DNA from: Plasmodium coatneyi
Lineage: Eukaryota; Apicomplexa; Aconoidasida; Haemosporida; Plasmodiidae
Length of the DNA stretch: 64,000 nt
NCBI RefSeq assembly: GCF_001680005.1
Contig: NC_033560.1
Span: forward strand, 251,501-315,500
Direction of reading: 5' to 3'
A program made the translations under genes and the position numbers. The notes beneath the pieces were generated by a model. That model saw only the letters and a program-made list of their open reading frames with translations. It did no database searches and was not told the origin of the DNA. Position 1 is the first letter of the stretch, and the number at the start of each line of letters is the position of its first letter. Positions 30,684-41,976 of the stretch are shown piece after piece.

Positions 30684-32691
30684 ATGGCACTGAACATGTA
30701 CAGCACACCCCCTGGGGGGGAAAAAAGAACAAAATAAAATAACTATAATAATAATAATAGTGTGAAAGTAGAACGCAGCGAGGTGGCAACCCACCCACTA
30801 GAAACATAAAAAATGGCGCACCTGCAATTTTCACCCCATCTTGCAGACTGCAAAGACTGATCACTTCGCTCCTGCGGGGTCTCATCAGCGTCAAGCACAT
30901 ATGTAAAATCGAAAAGGCAAACATATGAAATAACCTGCATTCGGGTGGAAATTACCCTCGTTCGTGTCTGCGAACATGCACCCCTCACATGCATATGCAA
31001 ACCCTAGCCTAACGTGTGCATGCCCAATTTTCCCCCCTCCCAAGCCATAATCATGGACGGCAACAGGCGATTCGCGAAGGAAAAGGGAGTCCACTCCTCT
31101 CTGGGGCACTACATGGGATCGAAAGCGCTCATCCAAGTTAGCATGTCTAAGCGTAGGAATTTTCGTGCACGCGTAAGCGCACAATACCAGGTGCTCATAT
31201 GACCGCTTATTCGAAGCATCGATTAGGAAAAACCACCTCACCCCTACCACTTCACCTCTCACCCAGATCATAGAAATATGCATTAGGTTGAACATAAGGG
31301 TCCTGTCCGTCTTTTCGCTTTCCCTGCTGAATTATAACAGAAGCCCCGAAGAAATACACTTCCTCTTTTATCTAAATCTCCTCATTTTGATTAACGAGGA
31401 GTTTTTCATGTAAGTGCATTGCTTTCGGTTCGACGTGCTCATGCGAGTACACGGTTCGGGGGGGCTATACCAAATGTTAGTCCCACGTAAATTTTTCAAA
31501 CACGCAAACGGTTTTACCTTCCCATCAGGAATTTCATAAGGGACAACAAAATTAGAATCAAAGTAATTGGAAACCTTTCTTACATCAGCGAAGCTTACAG
31601 AAAAATTATCTACGACATTGAACAGAAGACGGAGCAGTTTGACAAGTAAGCTACAGAAAAGACGACCCTGCTGAAATGTCTATAAATTTTTTTTTTTTTT
31701 TCACACCTTTGTGTGCCTCGTCAGTGCACACTTACAGAAGCACTTCACAGTCGTTGGCATCATCACATGTGCACTAGGCAGATACTTGCGTGAATCATTC
31801 ATTTCCCCACCTCCTCCCCTTGTCATCCGTAGCCTTCTCCTGAACATCTTCTTTTCCTACACCAGTAGAAACGAAATGAGTCTGTGCAAATTCAATCCCA
31901 ATTTGTACTTCAATACTTATAAGAGCCTGCTGGAGGAGCGGGAAATACTCTGTACTCCCTCCTCTACATTAACAGAGCAGGACGACCCAGACAAATGTGA
32001 TTATTTAGAGAGCATACTGAAGAATGAAAGGAATGACCCCTATAAGTTGTTCGAGGTGGAGTGTATATGTGGAGGACGCTCTTTCCTAAATCGGGAGCAA
32101 ATCAAAATGTATCTTAAAAAGAAGGGAAAATAAATAATGATAACGCAAATGATGCTACTATATATTTGTCTTCCCCCTGAAGAAGCCAAAGCTCGGGGGA
32201 ATGTGTTTATTGGAAAATCCCGACCGTTCACCTGCACACGTTATATTTTTTAACCATTCTGAATTCATTACCCCCACCTCACAGAGTCAATTACCATAAG
32301 AAGCTCCTCACTTGCAACCTGCCCCCTCCGAACATTTTGATACGGACGTCCGGCGAGAAGAGGCTGTCGGACTTTATGCTATACCAAGTTAGGCATACAA
32401 AAAAAAAAAAGGAAGCATTTTTATAAAATTGCGCACAAGTACACCATCACGTGTGCAGACCTTCACGCCATAAATGCAAACACCCCCTCGTCAAAAGAGC
32501 AGCTCGTAAACTTCACCCCCTACCCCATTTCCCTCCCTAATTTGCAGATTTCTGAATTTACAGAAATTTACTTCATCAATGAGTACTGGCCAATGTTCAG
32601 CTTTTTGCAGTTCATATATGTCATCTTGCACTACACCATTTTCCAGACAACGAAATTGGATTTTTCCTACTCCAATCCGTGTCCACACTGA
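30684..32691 (+). CDS. cis-prenyltransferase (dehydrodolichyl / undecaprenyl diphosphate synthase), eight exons
   Basis: The enzyme adds isopentenyl diphosphate units in cis to build the polyprenyl chain of dolichol, the lipid carrier for glycosylation and GPI synthesis. Exons: 30684-30697 (tentative), 30847-30902, 31045-31136, 31267-31409, 31529-31645, 31833-32108, 32285-32387 and 32548-32691. All internal junctions are GT-AG and keep the frame, giving 314 residues. Family motifs are spread over exons: HISIIMDGNRRFAKEKG with the catalytic Asp (exons 2-3), SVFSFSLLNYNRS (exon 4), LLLNIFFSYTSRNEM (exon 6), NILIRTSGEKRLSDFMLYQ (exon 7) and EIYFINEYWPMFSFLQF (exon 8). Exon 6 carries a charged insertion before the RTSGE motif. 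Exon 1 (14 bases, MALNI) rests only on phase and a modest donor. Family identity is firm; chain-length specificity is not readable. Confidence 0.9.
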
Positions 32692-33283
32692 TTGATTATT
32701 CTGTCAGTTTATTTTGTTACTTTAGTATATTATTTTATTTCATTTTTTTGATACCTTTTTATGTCCTGCTCCTTCTGACCTTCCTTGCGACCATTTGTTA
32801 ATTGTCCCCTTTTTTAAAAAGACTCCCCCTTAAAACGATACTTAATTAATACCCCTAGACGAATCGCCCATCCACTGATGGAAGGGAATTTTTCACATAA
32901 AAGTGATTAAGGTCTGTCATTAACTGATGCGTGTAGATTGACGACGGGGCATGAGCGAACCCCCCCGAGTGAAAATAGCTTATGTTGTTTCATTTAAGAC
33001 GATACTAAAACAAAGTTACAAAAAAAAAGATGAGGCACACGAGCGTGTGCGTCTGCGTGGAAAGGCGCAAAGGGGACTCAAATGAAACGAAAAAGACGAC
33101 ATAATGATAGCGAAATAAAAACGATGTGACAACGAAATGATGGCCAAAATGAGAACGCAAATAAACAAAACGGCAAAATTGGCGACGAACGTGAAATCAC
33201 TCACGACGTGCCAGAAAGGATGAATCACCCCAGAGGTCGGCTGATCAAAAATGTAGAGCTGTTCACAGAAATGTGCCGCCCTG

Positions 33284-33287
<4 letters not shown>

Positions 33288-33316
<29 letters not shown>
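33288..33316. repeat. Poly(A) tract, 29 bases
   Basis: Uninterrupted A run immediately before the hairpin cluster in the convergent interval. Confidence 0.95.
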
Positions 33317-33318
<2 letters not shown>

Positions 33319-33322
33319 TCAG

Positions 33323-33346
33323 AATGTGTACTTCCTTGTACACATT
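33323..33346. other. Perfect 9-base inverted repeat (hairpin 1)
   Basis: AATGTGTAC (33323-33331) and GTACACATT (33338-33346) are exact reverse complements around TTCCTT. Each arm contains GTAC, and the right arm has GTACAC, similar to the GTAC-type core reported for the ApiAP2 factor AP2-G. The element can be read either as a paired binding site or as an RNA hairpin in a 3' UTR. Confidence 0.75.
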
Positions 33347-33358
33347 TTTTATAAAAAT

Positions 33359-33434
33359 ATATGAACAGGTCATATTTTTCAGGCAGTTAGCCATTTTTTG
33401 CAAATTTTTTCAAGAAAAATATGAACGGGTCATA
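33359..33434. other. Duplicated palindromic element (hairpins 2 and 3)
   Basis: ATATGA-ACAGG-TCATAT (33359-33375) and TATGA-ACGGG-TCATA (33420-33434) are two copies of one palindromic element about 60 bases apart. Both lie in A-rich-left, T-rich-right contexts that lengthen the possible stem after one mismatch. The five-base centres differ at one position only. Confidence 0.75.
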
Positions 33435-33495
33435 ATTTTTAATGCTCCGCTTGCACACATTTTTTTTGTTGTTGCTCCACCCGAGTCCCCACTCT

Positions 33496-34854
33496 TCACA
33501 GAATAATCGGTGGTTCCATAAACACACACGGGATGTAATCGTTCAAATGGTTATACGCAAAATGAGGACCCAAATTAATTTTCGCCGAAGCACCCATGTA
33601 CAAACTCACAGACGGATGATAAAACCCTTCATAAATATCAACAAAAGCGTTCTTCTTTATTTGCCCATTTAGGGAGAAAAAAATAGATGAACCGTAGTTT
33701 TTCTTTAAGACGGGTGGATCTTTTGGATCACATAGAATGCCATTTTGCAAATATTCATACAATTTTTTATCTGATCTTGGATCAAAGTTATACGTATTTT
33801 TGTTCTTTAAATTTAAGTAGCACCCAATGATATCACCTACTTTAATTGGTTCCATGCAGTCGTAACTTATGGAGTTGTTAAAAATTCTTCCATTTTTGCT
33901 ATTGACGCAGTAGCTATATTTGTCTGTTCCTATGGGATAGTCATACCTCATGTATCTGCAAGCGAAACCAACTCTTATATATGGGTTTACCTTTATCACT
34001 TTGTCCTTATAACCTAAGAACTGGAAATTTTGCACAGGTTCTTCAATTTTTATTTCGTAGTACCATTTTCCGATGTCTGCCCCATTATTCACGAAAACAC
34101 TGGACCATCCTTTGTCTCCATAACAGGTGAGCTTATCGCTGCTTAAATTCACACAGCTGTCTTTATATTTGGTGGAGAACGTCACATTATTTTTGCTTCT
34201 GTATTTGCTATAATCAATAAAATATTTGTAGCTTTCCTTTTTCTTGTTATTCGCTTCTGGTTGTGCATGTGTCTCTTTTGCATCGTTATTAATCCTAACG
34301 TGTTCATTCGGTTTGTCCTTCGCCTTTTCCTCCTTACTGGCGTCACTTTGTGCTAGTTCGGTTTTGCTACTTTCTCCTGCTTCGACTCCTTGTTCTTCTT
34401 TAGCATCTCCAGTGGTCGCTAGCTTATCGACCCCCTTGATGTTCTTTTCGATGTGATTGGCACAACTGATGTCTCCATCCCCTGTTTTCGCATGCTTGTT
34501 CATGCCACCAATAGTTGACTTTTCCATCAAGTCAATTTTATCAACATTGGGGGCACTGCTCATGCCGTCAAGGGTCCTGTCCATTTGGTACCGTTCTTCC
34601 ACTGCTTCCGCTTTTCTCTTCTTATCAGAGCTAGCGCCAGTGATTAGCGTATTCGCGGCAGATTTGCATGCACTGTTCGCACCATTTTTTGCGTTTCCAC
34701 TTTGAGTAAAAGGTTGTCCCTTTTCGGCTCCATCTTTATCCGAATTGTGATAACTGGTGCTCACTACCTCTTGCACATTCCCCTTTGGCGAATCCATCTC
34801 TGCATTTACAACATTTTTGTCCTCTTCGTATTCTACGTTATTAAGACTCGTCAT
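33496..34854 (-). CDS. ASH2: ASH2-like SPRY-domain protein (putative COMPASS/SET1 complex subunit)
   Basis: ASH2 is a core subunit of SET1/MLL histone H3K4 methyltransferase complexes. The frame gives 452 residues from ATG 34854. Residues 1 to about 215 are low-complexity and acidic. The rest is a SPRY domain of the ASH2 type: LSSDKLTCYGDKGWSSVFVN, GKWYYEIKIEEP near 262, VGFACRYMRYDYPIGTDKYS, GDIIGCYLNLK, FFSLNGQIKKNAF and a C-terminal GASAKINLGPHF. The pattern of G-DKYSY and cell-like KNG corresponds to the ASH2 group of SPRY domains. The winged-helix and PHD-like region found in human ASH2L is absent, so this is a reduced version. A general SPRY protein with another partner remains possible. 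Confidence 0.82.
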   Translation of the reverse strand: MTSLNNVEYEEDKNVVNAEMDSPKGNVQEVVSTSYHNSDKDGAEKGQPFTQSGNAKNGANSACKSAANTLITGASSDKKRKAEAVEERYQMDRTLDGMSSAPNVDKIDLMEKSTIGGMNKHAKTGDGDISCANHIEKNIKGVDKLATTGDAKEEQGVEAGESSKTELAQSDASKEEKAKDKPNEHVRINNDAKETHAQPEANNKKKESYKYFIDYSKYRSKNNVTFSTKYKDSCVNLSSDKLTCYGDKGWSSVFVNNGADIGKWYYEIKIEEPVQNFQFLGYKDKVIKVNPYIRVGFACRYMRYDYPIGTDKYSYCVNSKNGRIFNNSISYDCMEPIKVGDIIGCYLNLKNKNTYNFDPRSDKKLYEYLQNGILCDPKDPPVLKKNYGSSIFFSLNGQIKKNAFVDIYEGFYHPSVSLYMGASAKINLGPHFAYNHLNDYIPCVFMEPPIIL

Positions 34855-36366
34855 GATTCTCCGTTCTGAATGCTTATAGGTTATCCGTCTGGTGCTACTA
34901 TGCTATCACGTTTGCGTCTCACTTGCTTCTTATGCTTTTTCCTCTCTTGCTATCTTTCGTATTATTTCTTCCTCTTACCATTATGATCCTCACCTGCATT
35001 CATTGCCCATCGAGGGTCGCTCGTTCTCTGATTGATGCCAGTGCACTGCGGGGAGTTCCTTCCGGTGGGCGGACAACTACCATTCTAGTTGCGGCGCAGA
35101 ATTTCGAGCAACTTTGGCGCAGTGCTGCTACCAAGGTGTGACCAAGTCGGCACAAACACGACACAATTTTTCTACTTGTTCGAAAAAATCACATTTGTTT
35201 TTGCCTAACTTTTGACTTGCGTAAAATTGCCAAATTAAAAGTTGCACTTTTTCGATGTGCCGCGTTTATTTTATAATTTTTTTTTTTTTTTTTTCTTCCT
35301 CTCGAAATCACTCATGCGTGTTGGAGTAGCACTTCAGCGCTCGCACATGTAAGCGTGTGTGTGTTCTCGGGATGTAAATAAATCTGTATGCATGTCATCA
35401 CGAATGTGAACTTGTGTGCATACCAAAGTACAGCATGGCAACTTCAATCCCATGTTACCTAACATTCGCAACAATTTTGTTGCTACGCGCTTTTTCTCTT
35501 CCCTTTTGTCACTAATTTGATGTGCGCGCGGTGAGGAAGGGGCTACTGTTGCAGGGAGTGGAAGGGTAAGATGCGCCAAAAGGGGGCATGCACACACCTA
35601 CTCACAGGTAAGCACAACGTATTTACACATGAACAGATTTATTTAAACGTCTTTTTACGTTTATGTAAGTGCCCTTCTGGTGTATCTACGCCTATTGTAT
35701 GCCTTTCCACGTACACTTTTCTGTACACCTGCAAATTCGCCACAAAAAAAAAAAAATTGTGTATGCAGTAAAATATTCCCCTATCTGCATACACCCCAAG
35801 GCGCAACAAGCTTTTCAAATTCACGGCAAACGAATAGCAAATATAAAACTGAAAAAAAGGAAAAAAAACAACAACAAAAAAAAAATCCTTTTTGTCTGAA
35901 ACATTATGCCCTTATATATTTTTTATACCTCCTTCAGTTCTTCGCCAGTATTTTCCGTTTTGATATACCCTATCCGCCTCTCTCTTTCTCCACTTACAAT
36001 TGTACGTTTTACGTTGAGCGTCGAAACGGAAAAGAAGCATATAACGTGATATGCCTATTTCGCATTAGCCTGATTTGCTTTTTTCCTTTTTTATCACGTT
36101 GGTTCGCTTTGTTTACTTGAATTTGGGCCAGTTGGGGTTGCCGTTCGTACGGACTTCATTGGCAGGTACGATTGAAGCTGTGCAAGTAGTACTGGTAGAA
36201 AAACCTGTTCGCGCATGAAACGTTGTAGCTGCCTCGGTTGGGTGATTACTCATTTGGGGATATGCCCAACTGGAAAACTGCCCCTTTTTTGCCAAGTGCC
36301 ACATGTAAATTATTGCGGGCTCGGCGTGAGCCCTGTGCAGAGTATACATATATACAACGTGCGTTG

Positions 36367-36400
<34 letters not shown>

Positions 36401-36661
36401 CACACGTCGTTCATGCAAAGCCAACAGGTTGCTTTGCAATATCTGCTGATTATAATTTTTTGCCAACTTTGCAAATTTCGCACAATTTGCAGAATTTTTT
36501 TCAATTTTATTAAGGCGGCTTTGCCATTTCCTCACCCGCCTGGTGTGCTCATTTTCGTCCGCAACACACGAATTAAAGGTTTGATCAGCCGTTCACAACT
36601 CCCTCACCACTGACAACAGAATGATTATTTTTTCCCGTCCTACATATCCTCTTTCGACATT
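34855..36661. other. Divergent promoter interval (ASH2-like / hydrolase)
   Basis: This 1.8 kb interval holds the 5' regions of two divergent genes. There is an 18-base T run at 35277-35294 and a 30-base T run at 36371-36400. Short frames in it overlap one another on several frames and show no recognisable protein. Confidence 0.6.
36371..36400. repeat. Poly(T) tract, 30 bases
   Basis: Uninterrupted T run upstream of the hydrolase gene. Confidence 0.95.
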
Positions 36662-36873
36662 ATGAAATTTGAAAACAAATTCAATGCACAATTCGCAGAC
36701 ACACTTGCTGATTTTTCGTTTGCCTGTAAACAGACATATCAAAAGTGCTCACCAACAGTGCGAAGCTCAACTGCAGTGTTTCGCCGTGAACACAACTCAA
36801 GTGCTTCCCTTCTCGAAATACCAACTCAGCCTCAACGGTGGTCACTTCGCATGCAGAGGAGGATGGACCTCCC
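36662..36873 (+). CDS. Tentative first coding exon of the alpha/beta hydrolase gene
   Basis: The main hydrolase frame has no ATG between its upstream stop (37208) and Met at 37334, yet the residues before that Met look coding. A strong donor (GTAAGT at 36874) follows an ATG-opened frame from 36662. Splicing to a CAG acceptor just before 37219 keeps phase and would give 769 residues in total. A second overlapping frame from 36669 is also compatible if the acceptor is two bases later, so the exon is likely but its frame is not settled. Confidence 0.4.
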
Positions 36874-37218
36874 GTAAGTTGCTCTTCACACGTACGATGT
36901 GGAAACACTCAATTTGGAAAATTAAAAAAAAAAAAAAAATTTGCAAAACTCGGTCATCCAATATTTTGGTTGATCTTCCCCCCAGGACAAATTGGTAACA
37001 TGTCCCTATCTTCATGCTTCTTTCACCTCGTATATAGCTTCATTTTCATTTATCCATGGAGCGTGCAAAAATTGGGTGTGCTATCCGCTGTCCATAATAA
37101 GCAATTCACGAGCACGTTGAAAGAGGTGTGTTGATTTTTTGCTATCTATTCATGCGAGGGAATATAACCGTTGTTGTGCGGAAGAGACAAGCTCGTAAAG
37201 CAGACCTTAGCTGCTCAG

Positions 37219-39316
37219 AGTGAATGTCATTATCTCAGGAAAAGCAAAAACGCTAACGAAAGAATTGAACTCTGACGTTGAAGCGTGCGACGAAGTGACC
37301 AATGAAACGGAAAGAAGAACCTCTTTATCAAAAATGAGAAGTGAAGAAGACACTGGAAATATAGGAATAAATCTGAGGGACGCAGAAGAGGAAGAATGCA
37401 ATGTAACCATAATGGAGAAACGTAAAAAAAATTGCAAAATTTTGTCAAGTGAGCAAGAGGACACACATTCGGGTGAGCGTACAGAACAGCTCCATCTGAA
37501 AGATAAGGGTGGGATCCACCAAGTGACGTCGTCACATTATCACACTAGGGAGGAAGAAAAAAAGAACCAAAAACGAGGGAAAAAACAGAATGATAGTTAT
37601 CCTCTCCTCGTAGTAAAAAATGAGGAGACAAAGCCAACGGATGATGTTCGTGAAAGGAACCAAATGCTCAAAACAGATGAAGCGATAAACAATTCCGAGG
37701 AACCAACTCCAAAGGGATGCCTGCCAAAAGGGGAAAGAAAATATCTGCGCGCGTTGAAAAGCATAATTAGAACAAGGGATGGTAGCCACACGCGTGACGC
37801 GAACATGGATAAGTGCAGAGAAGGGGATAGAAGCCCCAGAGTTGGAAACGGCAACCGCAGAAGCTACACTTACTTCGCATACAACCCACGCAGGGAAGAA
37901 ATAATTAATGTAGAGATGCACTCGCATGTCCTAATGGATGAGTCGAATGATAATACCGCCGCCAAATTCCCCTCCAGGGTGGATAAAAACTCATGTGTAG
38001 AGGCCAACCAGGGAGAGAAGAGCGAAGAAAGCACAAGGAAGAAGAAATGGAACTTTAGGCGTAGGATTATGGGCAAGATAAAACGCAGAAGGAAGCGGGA
38101 TGATGTGTGTCAGGAGGCGTGCCAGGAGGCCAACCAACCGGCACAACCAGAGACGCACCACCCTGCTACAGCAACCGCCGAGGAGAACAATTTTGTCATA
38201 TACAAAGTGCCCAGGTACCTGAAAAAAAAAAACATAAAGTGCCCCTTCGTCTACAGGAAGGTCTTTTTTGGCAAATACGGAATAATAAATTATGATTTGA
38301 GGGGAAACAAAAAAGGCACGCTCGTCATAACATTTCATGGACTGAACGGAACCAACTTAACCTTCCTGGACATACAAAAAACGCTAGTCAAATATAAGTA
38401 CCAGGTTCTCAACTTTGATCTGTATGGGCATGGATTATCTGCCTGCCCCAAATATAATCACCGAAAAAAAACCTACGGAATAAATTTTTTTTTAACACAG
38501 ACGGAAGAATTGCTGACCCATCTAAAATTACTACATAAAGATTTTTATCTGATAGGTTTCTCCATGGGTTGTGTAATTGCCATCAGCTTTGCAAAGAAGT
38601 ACATAAAACAGGTGAAGAAAATTATTTTGATATCCCCTGTTGGCATTTTGGAGAAAAAGCCCTTTGCCCTGAAGGTTCTGAAGTTGTTCCCCTGCCTGAT
38701 CAACATTTCGTCCTTTTTTATGTTGCCCTGTTTTATTTCGAAGAAGAATTTTAAGAGCGAGCCCAAAGGTCCTTCTAAGAAGGGGTCACCCAGGAGGGGG
38801 TCAAAAAGTGCCAACAAAGAGGATCCTAGAAGTGACCCCAAAAGTGACTCCAGTGATGCCCCCGGCAAATCGCCCAACCAGGACCCCCAAGACGACTCCG
38901 ATGACGACACGTCCGACTACCTGTACAACCGAATCATGTGGCAGGCGTTTGTGAAAAAAAATATCACGCACTCAATACTGGGCTGCATTAACAACTTAAA
39001 GATGTGGAGCGCCCATGACATATTCAAAGAAGTCGGACTGAATCATATACCCGTTTTGATTCTCTGTGGAGAGAAAGACAACATCTGTAGCGTCCACGTT
39101 TTTAAGAACACATCCAAATTTTTCATCAATTGCCATATGATAATTTTTAAAAATGCCTCCCACTTAGTTCTGGTCGAGAAGAGCAAAGAAATTAACTCCT
39201 GCGTGGTGACCTTCTTCCACTTCCCCAACAATGCTGATTTGAAGACCGTTCATCATATGTTTCCGGTGGACACGTTGGGGAACTCGGTCCTTTGCCAGCG
39301 GGGCGACCCATTGTGA
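37219..39316 (+). CDS. Alpha/beta-fold serine hydrolase (lysophospholipase-like)
   Basis: This is the main coding exon; residues are counted from the valine codon at 37220. The N-terminal 340 residues are hydrophilic and charged. The hydrolase fold then begins: GTLVITFHGLNGT with the oxyanion-loop His at 373, FDLYGHGLSACP, and the nucleophile elbow GFSMG at 446-450 (Ser448). The acid is probably Asp620 in LILCGEKDN and the base His648 in NASHLVLVE. A very charged insertion (about 514-570, rich in Lys, Ser, Asp and Pro) sits in the cap region between strands. The catalytic triad is complete, so it is expected to be active. The substrate (lysophospholipid, acylglycerol or other ester) cannot be read from sequence. 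If translation starts inside this exon, the first Met is at 37334. Confidence 0.87.
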
Positions 39317-39716
39317 GGTGAAGCAGAGAAACGGAAAACTGGGGAAATTTGCCGCGCAGCAGTTCGTTACTCGTGGGGTGGGAACACCTTTCTCTACACC
39401 CCTACGTGTTCTACCCACATAAAGAATCGTTTGCATTCCCCAGTTGTATTATTTTTTATTCTGTTCTGTTGATCCTTTTTTTTTTGTCCTTTTTTTGTGG
39501 TGACTTTTTTTTTATTCCTGCCCATTTAGCCGCACACACAATGTTGGATGCAGTTCCCCGTGGGTATTCCCCTTTTCCGCGTGAGCAAATCAACACATGT
39601 CCCGCTTTGAGGCATAAGTACCTCCAGCAGGGGTGTATCATATGTTGTTCCGATGTAAAACAAAATTTTGAGGATTTTATTTTCTCCTCAGGGTTAGTGC
39701 TTCTCACACAGCTGTT

Positions 39717-39718
<2 letters not shown>

Positions 39719-39747
<29 letters not shown>
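39719..39747. repeat. Poly(T) tract, 29 bases
   Basis: Uninterrupted T run about 400 bases after the hydrolase stop codon. Confidence 0.95.
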
Positions 39748-41073
39748 GAGGTGTTCATAAAAAATAGCCAAACAGCCAAATGGCTATGTAGCAAAAAATT
39801 GGTTAATTTTTCAAGGGGGTGAAAAGGAAGAAATTTTTCCCTATGCGCAACACGTGCAAATTATTTCCGACCTTATCTGTCGACAATTCTGATAAAGAGA
39901 CGGGGGGTGAAAATTATGTTTCACGTCCACGTCCCTGTGTTCGCCCTTTTCATCTTTTGTTGCTCCCCGCAGAATTGGCAAAACGTTTGTATTCACCATC
40001 ACGCGGTATGCACAAAATAAATACGTATAGCCATTTTCGCTTTTTCTTTTTGTTACGTATTTCCCAACTGTCCCAAATGTGGCGGAGTAGCGCCGCCCCC
40101 CTCGTTGTGGTCGCTACTTTTGGCATACCTTTTTTCGTTAAGCATCTATTTTGCGGCGTGGCGCATACATTCTACATATTTTTTTTTGGCACATAGGAGC
40201 CGTTTTTTCTTTGGGCGCAGTCGTATTGCCCTGCCCGCGGTTTCTGTGGCGTGCAGTCGTGCAGCAGATGAAAAATCGTATAGCACCGGCCACGCATACA
40301 AAATTATATACAATATAATTAGCTGTGTTAGGGACGCGGCATTGCAATATATATATAATTTATGTGCCCGCTGTTTATATAATATCCCCCCTTTTTAAAA
40401 GGAGGCGTTTTTTTTTTCGTTTTCCCCCGCCCCCCAGGACGAGTTCCGCGCGGGGCCAACGTGGCTGGGAGCACTGTATGGCCGTGCATACAAAATTCGT
40501 ACGTTTCGACTTTGTTTTTTTCCCAATGTATAAGTTGAATCGCCATTCTTGGGGCGACCATACATATGTAGTACCATCGCAAATCTACGTATGCTGGAAC
40601 GCGCACAAGCGTAAACCGGTATTGCATCCCCCCTTATAAACGCCGCAAGTACGATGGCGCGACGAATGCCTTTGCGTATAATTTATAATTTCCCGCATGC
40701 CCCTTAACACTTGTTCTAATTTACCCATACCATAAATGAAACATATGAAAAAAAAGAAGGAAAAAAAATAATCATCTAGTTATCCTTTTTTTTCTTTTTT
40801 TTTCTTTTTCCACGCTTTACGCGTTCGAACTTAACAAAAATACTTCCCTATGTCAAGTATTTCGAAACAGCAACCGAAAAAAAAATAACCAAGTCAAGTC
40901 ACAAAGCGCCGAGTAAGGAAAACGGCAAGTGACAAAAACACCAAGGAACAAAACAGCAAGTCACAGAACACCAAGTGATCACTTTCACGTGACAAAAATG
41001 TGAAAATCTGAACGTCCCCTGTTGCGTTTAAGTTAAAACGCGCAAAGACTTTCAGCGTGACATTTTTCACCCC

Positions 41074-41118
41074 TTTGTGTTTCACTTTGTGTTTCACGTT
41101 GTGCTTCACTTTGTGTAC
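41074..41118. repeat. 12-bp non-coding tandem repeat
   Basis: Units TTTGTGTTTCAC, TTTGTGTTTCAC and GTTGTGCTTCAC are followed by a partial fourth copy, all head to tail. Confidence 0.9.
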
Positions 41119-41696
41119 CTATCGATCTGTTTCGTGTTCACATACTTCGCCAGTCGAGGGGAAGGTATAGTCAACGTAACGAAGCATTCGCCTTCGCATC
41201 CACCGTTACATTCCCTTCACGTTTGTGTTGCCCAATTTATTTGCCTGCTTGTTCCCCGTACAAGCTTGCAGTTAGGCAGCTTCACAGAATCATAAAACAT
41301 GTAGCTGCGTGCCCCGCGCGCTTACGCCTACATTATGTGTATGTGCCTTCATATGCATGTATATAGAAGCATGTGCTCGAATGTGCCTGCCTATACATGT
41401 GCCTATGTCCATACCTGTACTCGGGCGCACTTGTGCCACCCTTGAGCGTTCTCTCTTTTTTTTTTTTTTTTCTTAATCCCACTGCATCACACCCTTATGT
41501 ATATATGTATTCCTCTTTTTGCTTTCTTATTGTGTAGCCCCCCCCACCAGTTAGCGCATCCCCACGTGTGAATTGTACGTACTTGTTTATATATATCTGT
41601 GGACAAGCACGGCGAGGCGGTCTGCCAATGCAAAGGCATGTGTAGGGGCGGTCTACATGATACGTTTTTCGTGTATGTGTGTATTTGTATATTTGT

Positions 41697-41743
41697 ATAT
41701 TTGTGCACGTCCATGTTTCGTGAGAGGGCAGTTCCTACCATTT
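41697..41743. repeat. Diverged direct repeat, copy A
   Basis: It shares ATATTTGT, CGTCCA, TTTCGTGAGA and a closing CATTT, in the same order and nearly the same spacing, with copy B at 42235-42276. Identity by eye is roughly three quarters. Confidence 0.6.
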
Positions 41744-41976
41744 CTCCAATTCGTTATTTCATTCTATACGCTTCTTCCACTTTCCCCATGGACTAATTTG
41801 CTCACATTATTGCGTACGACGTTTCACCCGCATGTACAAATTGACGTGTCGTTGTTCATGTAGAGGTACATACCTACGCCCGTGCGCGAAGGCAGTTGTA
41901 GTTTTGGCCCACTTTGCGTCATCCGTATTGTGTTCACGTGTATATGCATACCTGTGTATAGGTGTGTACCCCCATC

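Larger units (their letters stand above)
32692..33495. other. Convergent intergenic interval with clustered hairpins
   Basis: These 804 bases lie between the ends of the cis-prenyltransferase and ASH2-like genes. The right part (33288-33440) holds a 29-base A run followed by three inverted repeats, annotated separately. Another short one (GCACAC / GTGTGC) lies near 33036-33051. No coding frame is supported. Confidence 0.65.

Noticed and set aside
31711..32133. 140-residue frame reading through the acceptor of cis-prenyltransferase exon 6
   Set aside because: The family motif LLLNIFFSYTSRNEM joins correctly to exon 5 only if splicing occurs at 31832/31833. The upstream part of this frame is intron, and its stop lies past the exon 6 donor.
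32149..32262. C/D-like boxes in a cis-prenyltransferase intron
   Set aside because: The C box has a mismatch at its last base, spacing is long, and no stem or guide match is evident.
35334..35401. Minus-strand C/D-like pair (GTGATGA ... CTGA) in the ASH2/hydrolase interval
   Set aside because: Spacing is acceptable, but there is no internal D'/C' pair, no good closing stem and no rRNA complementarity that I recognise.
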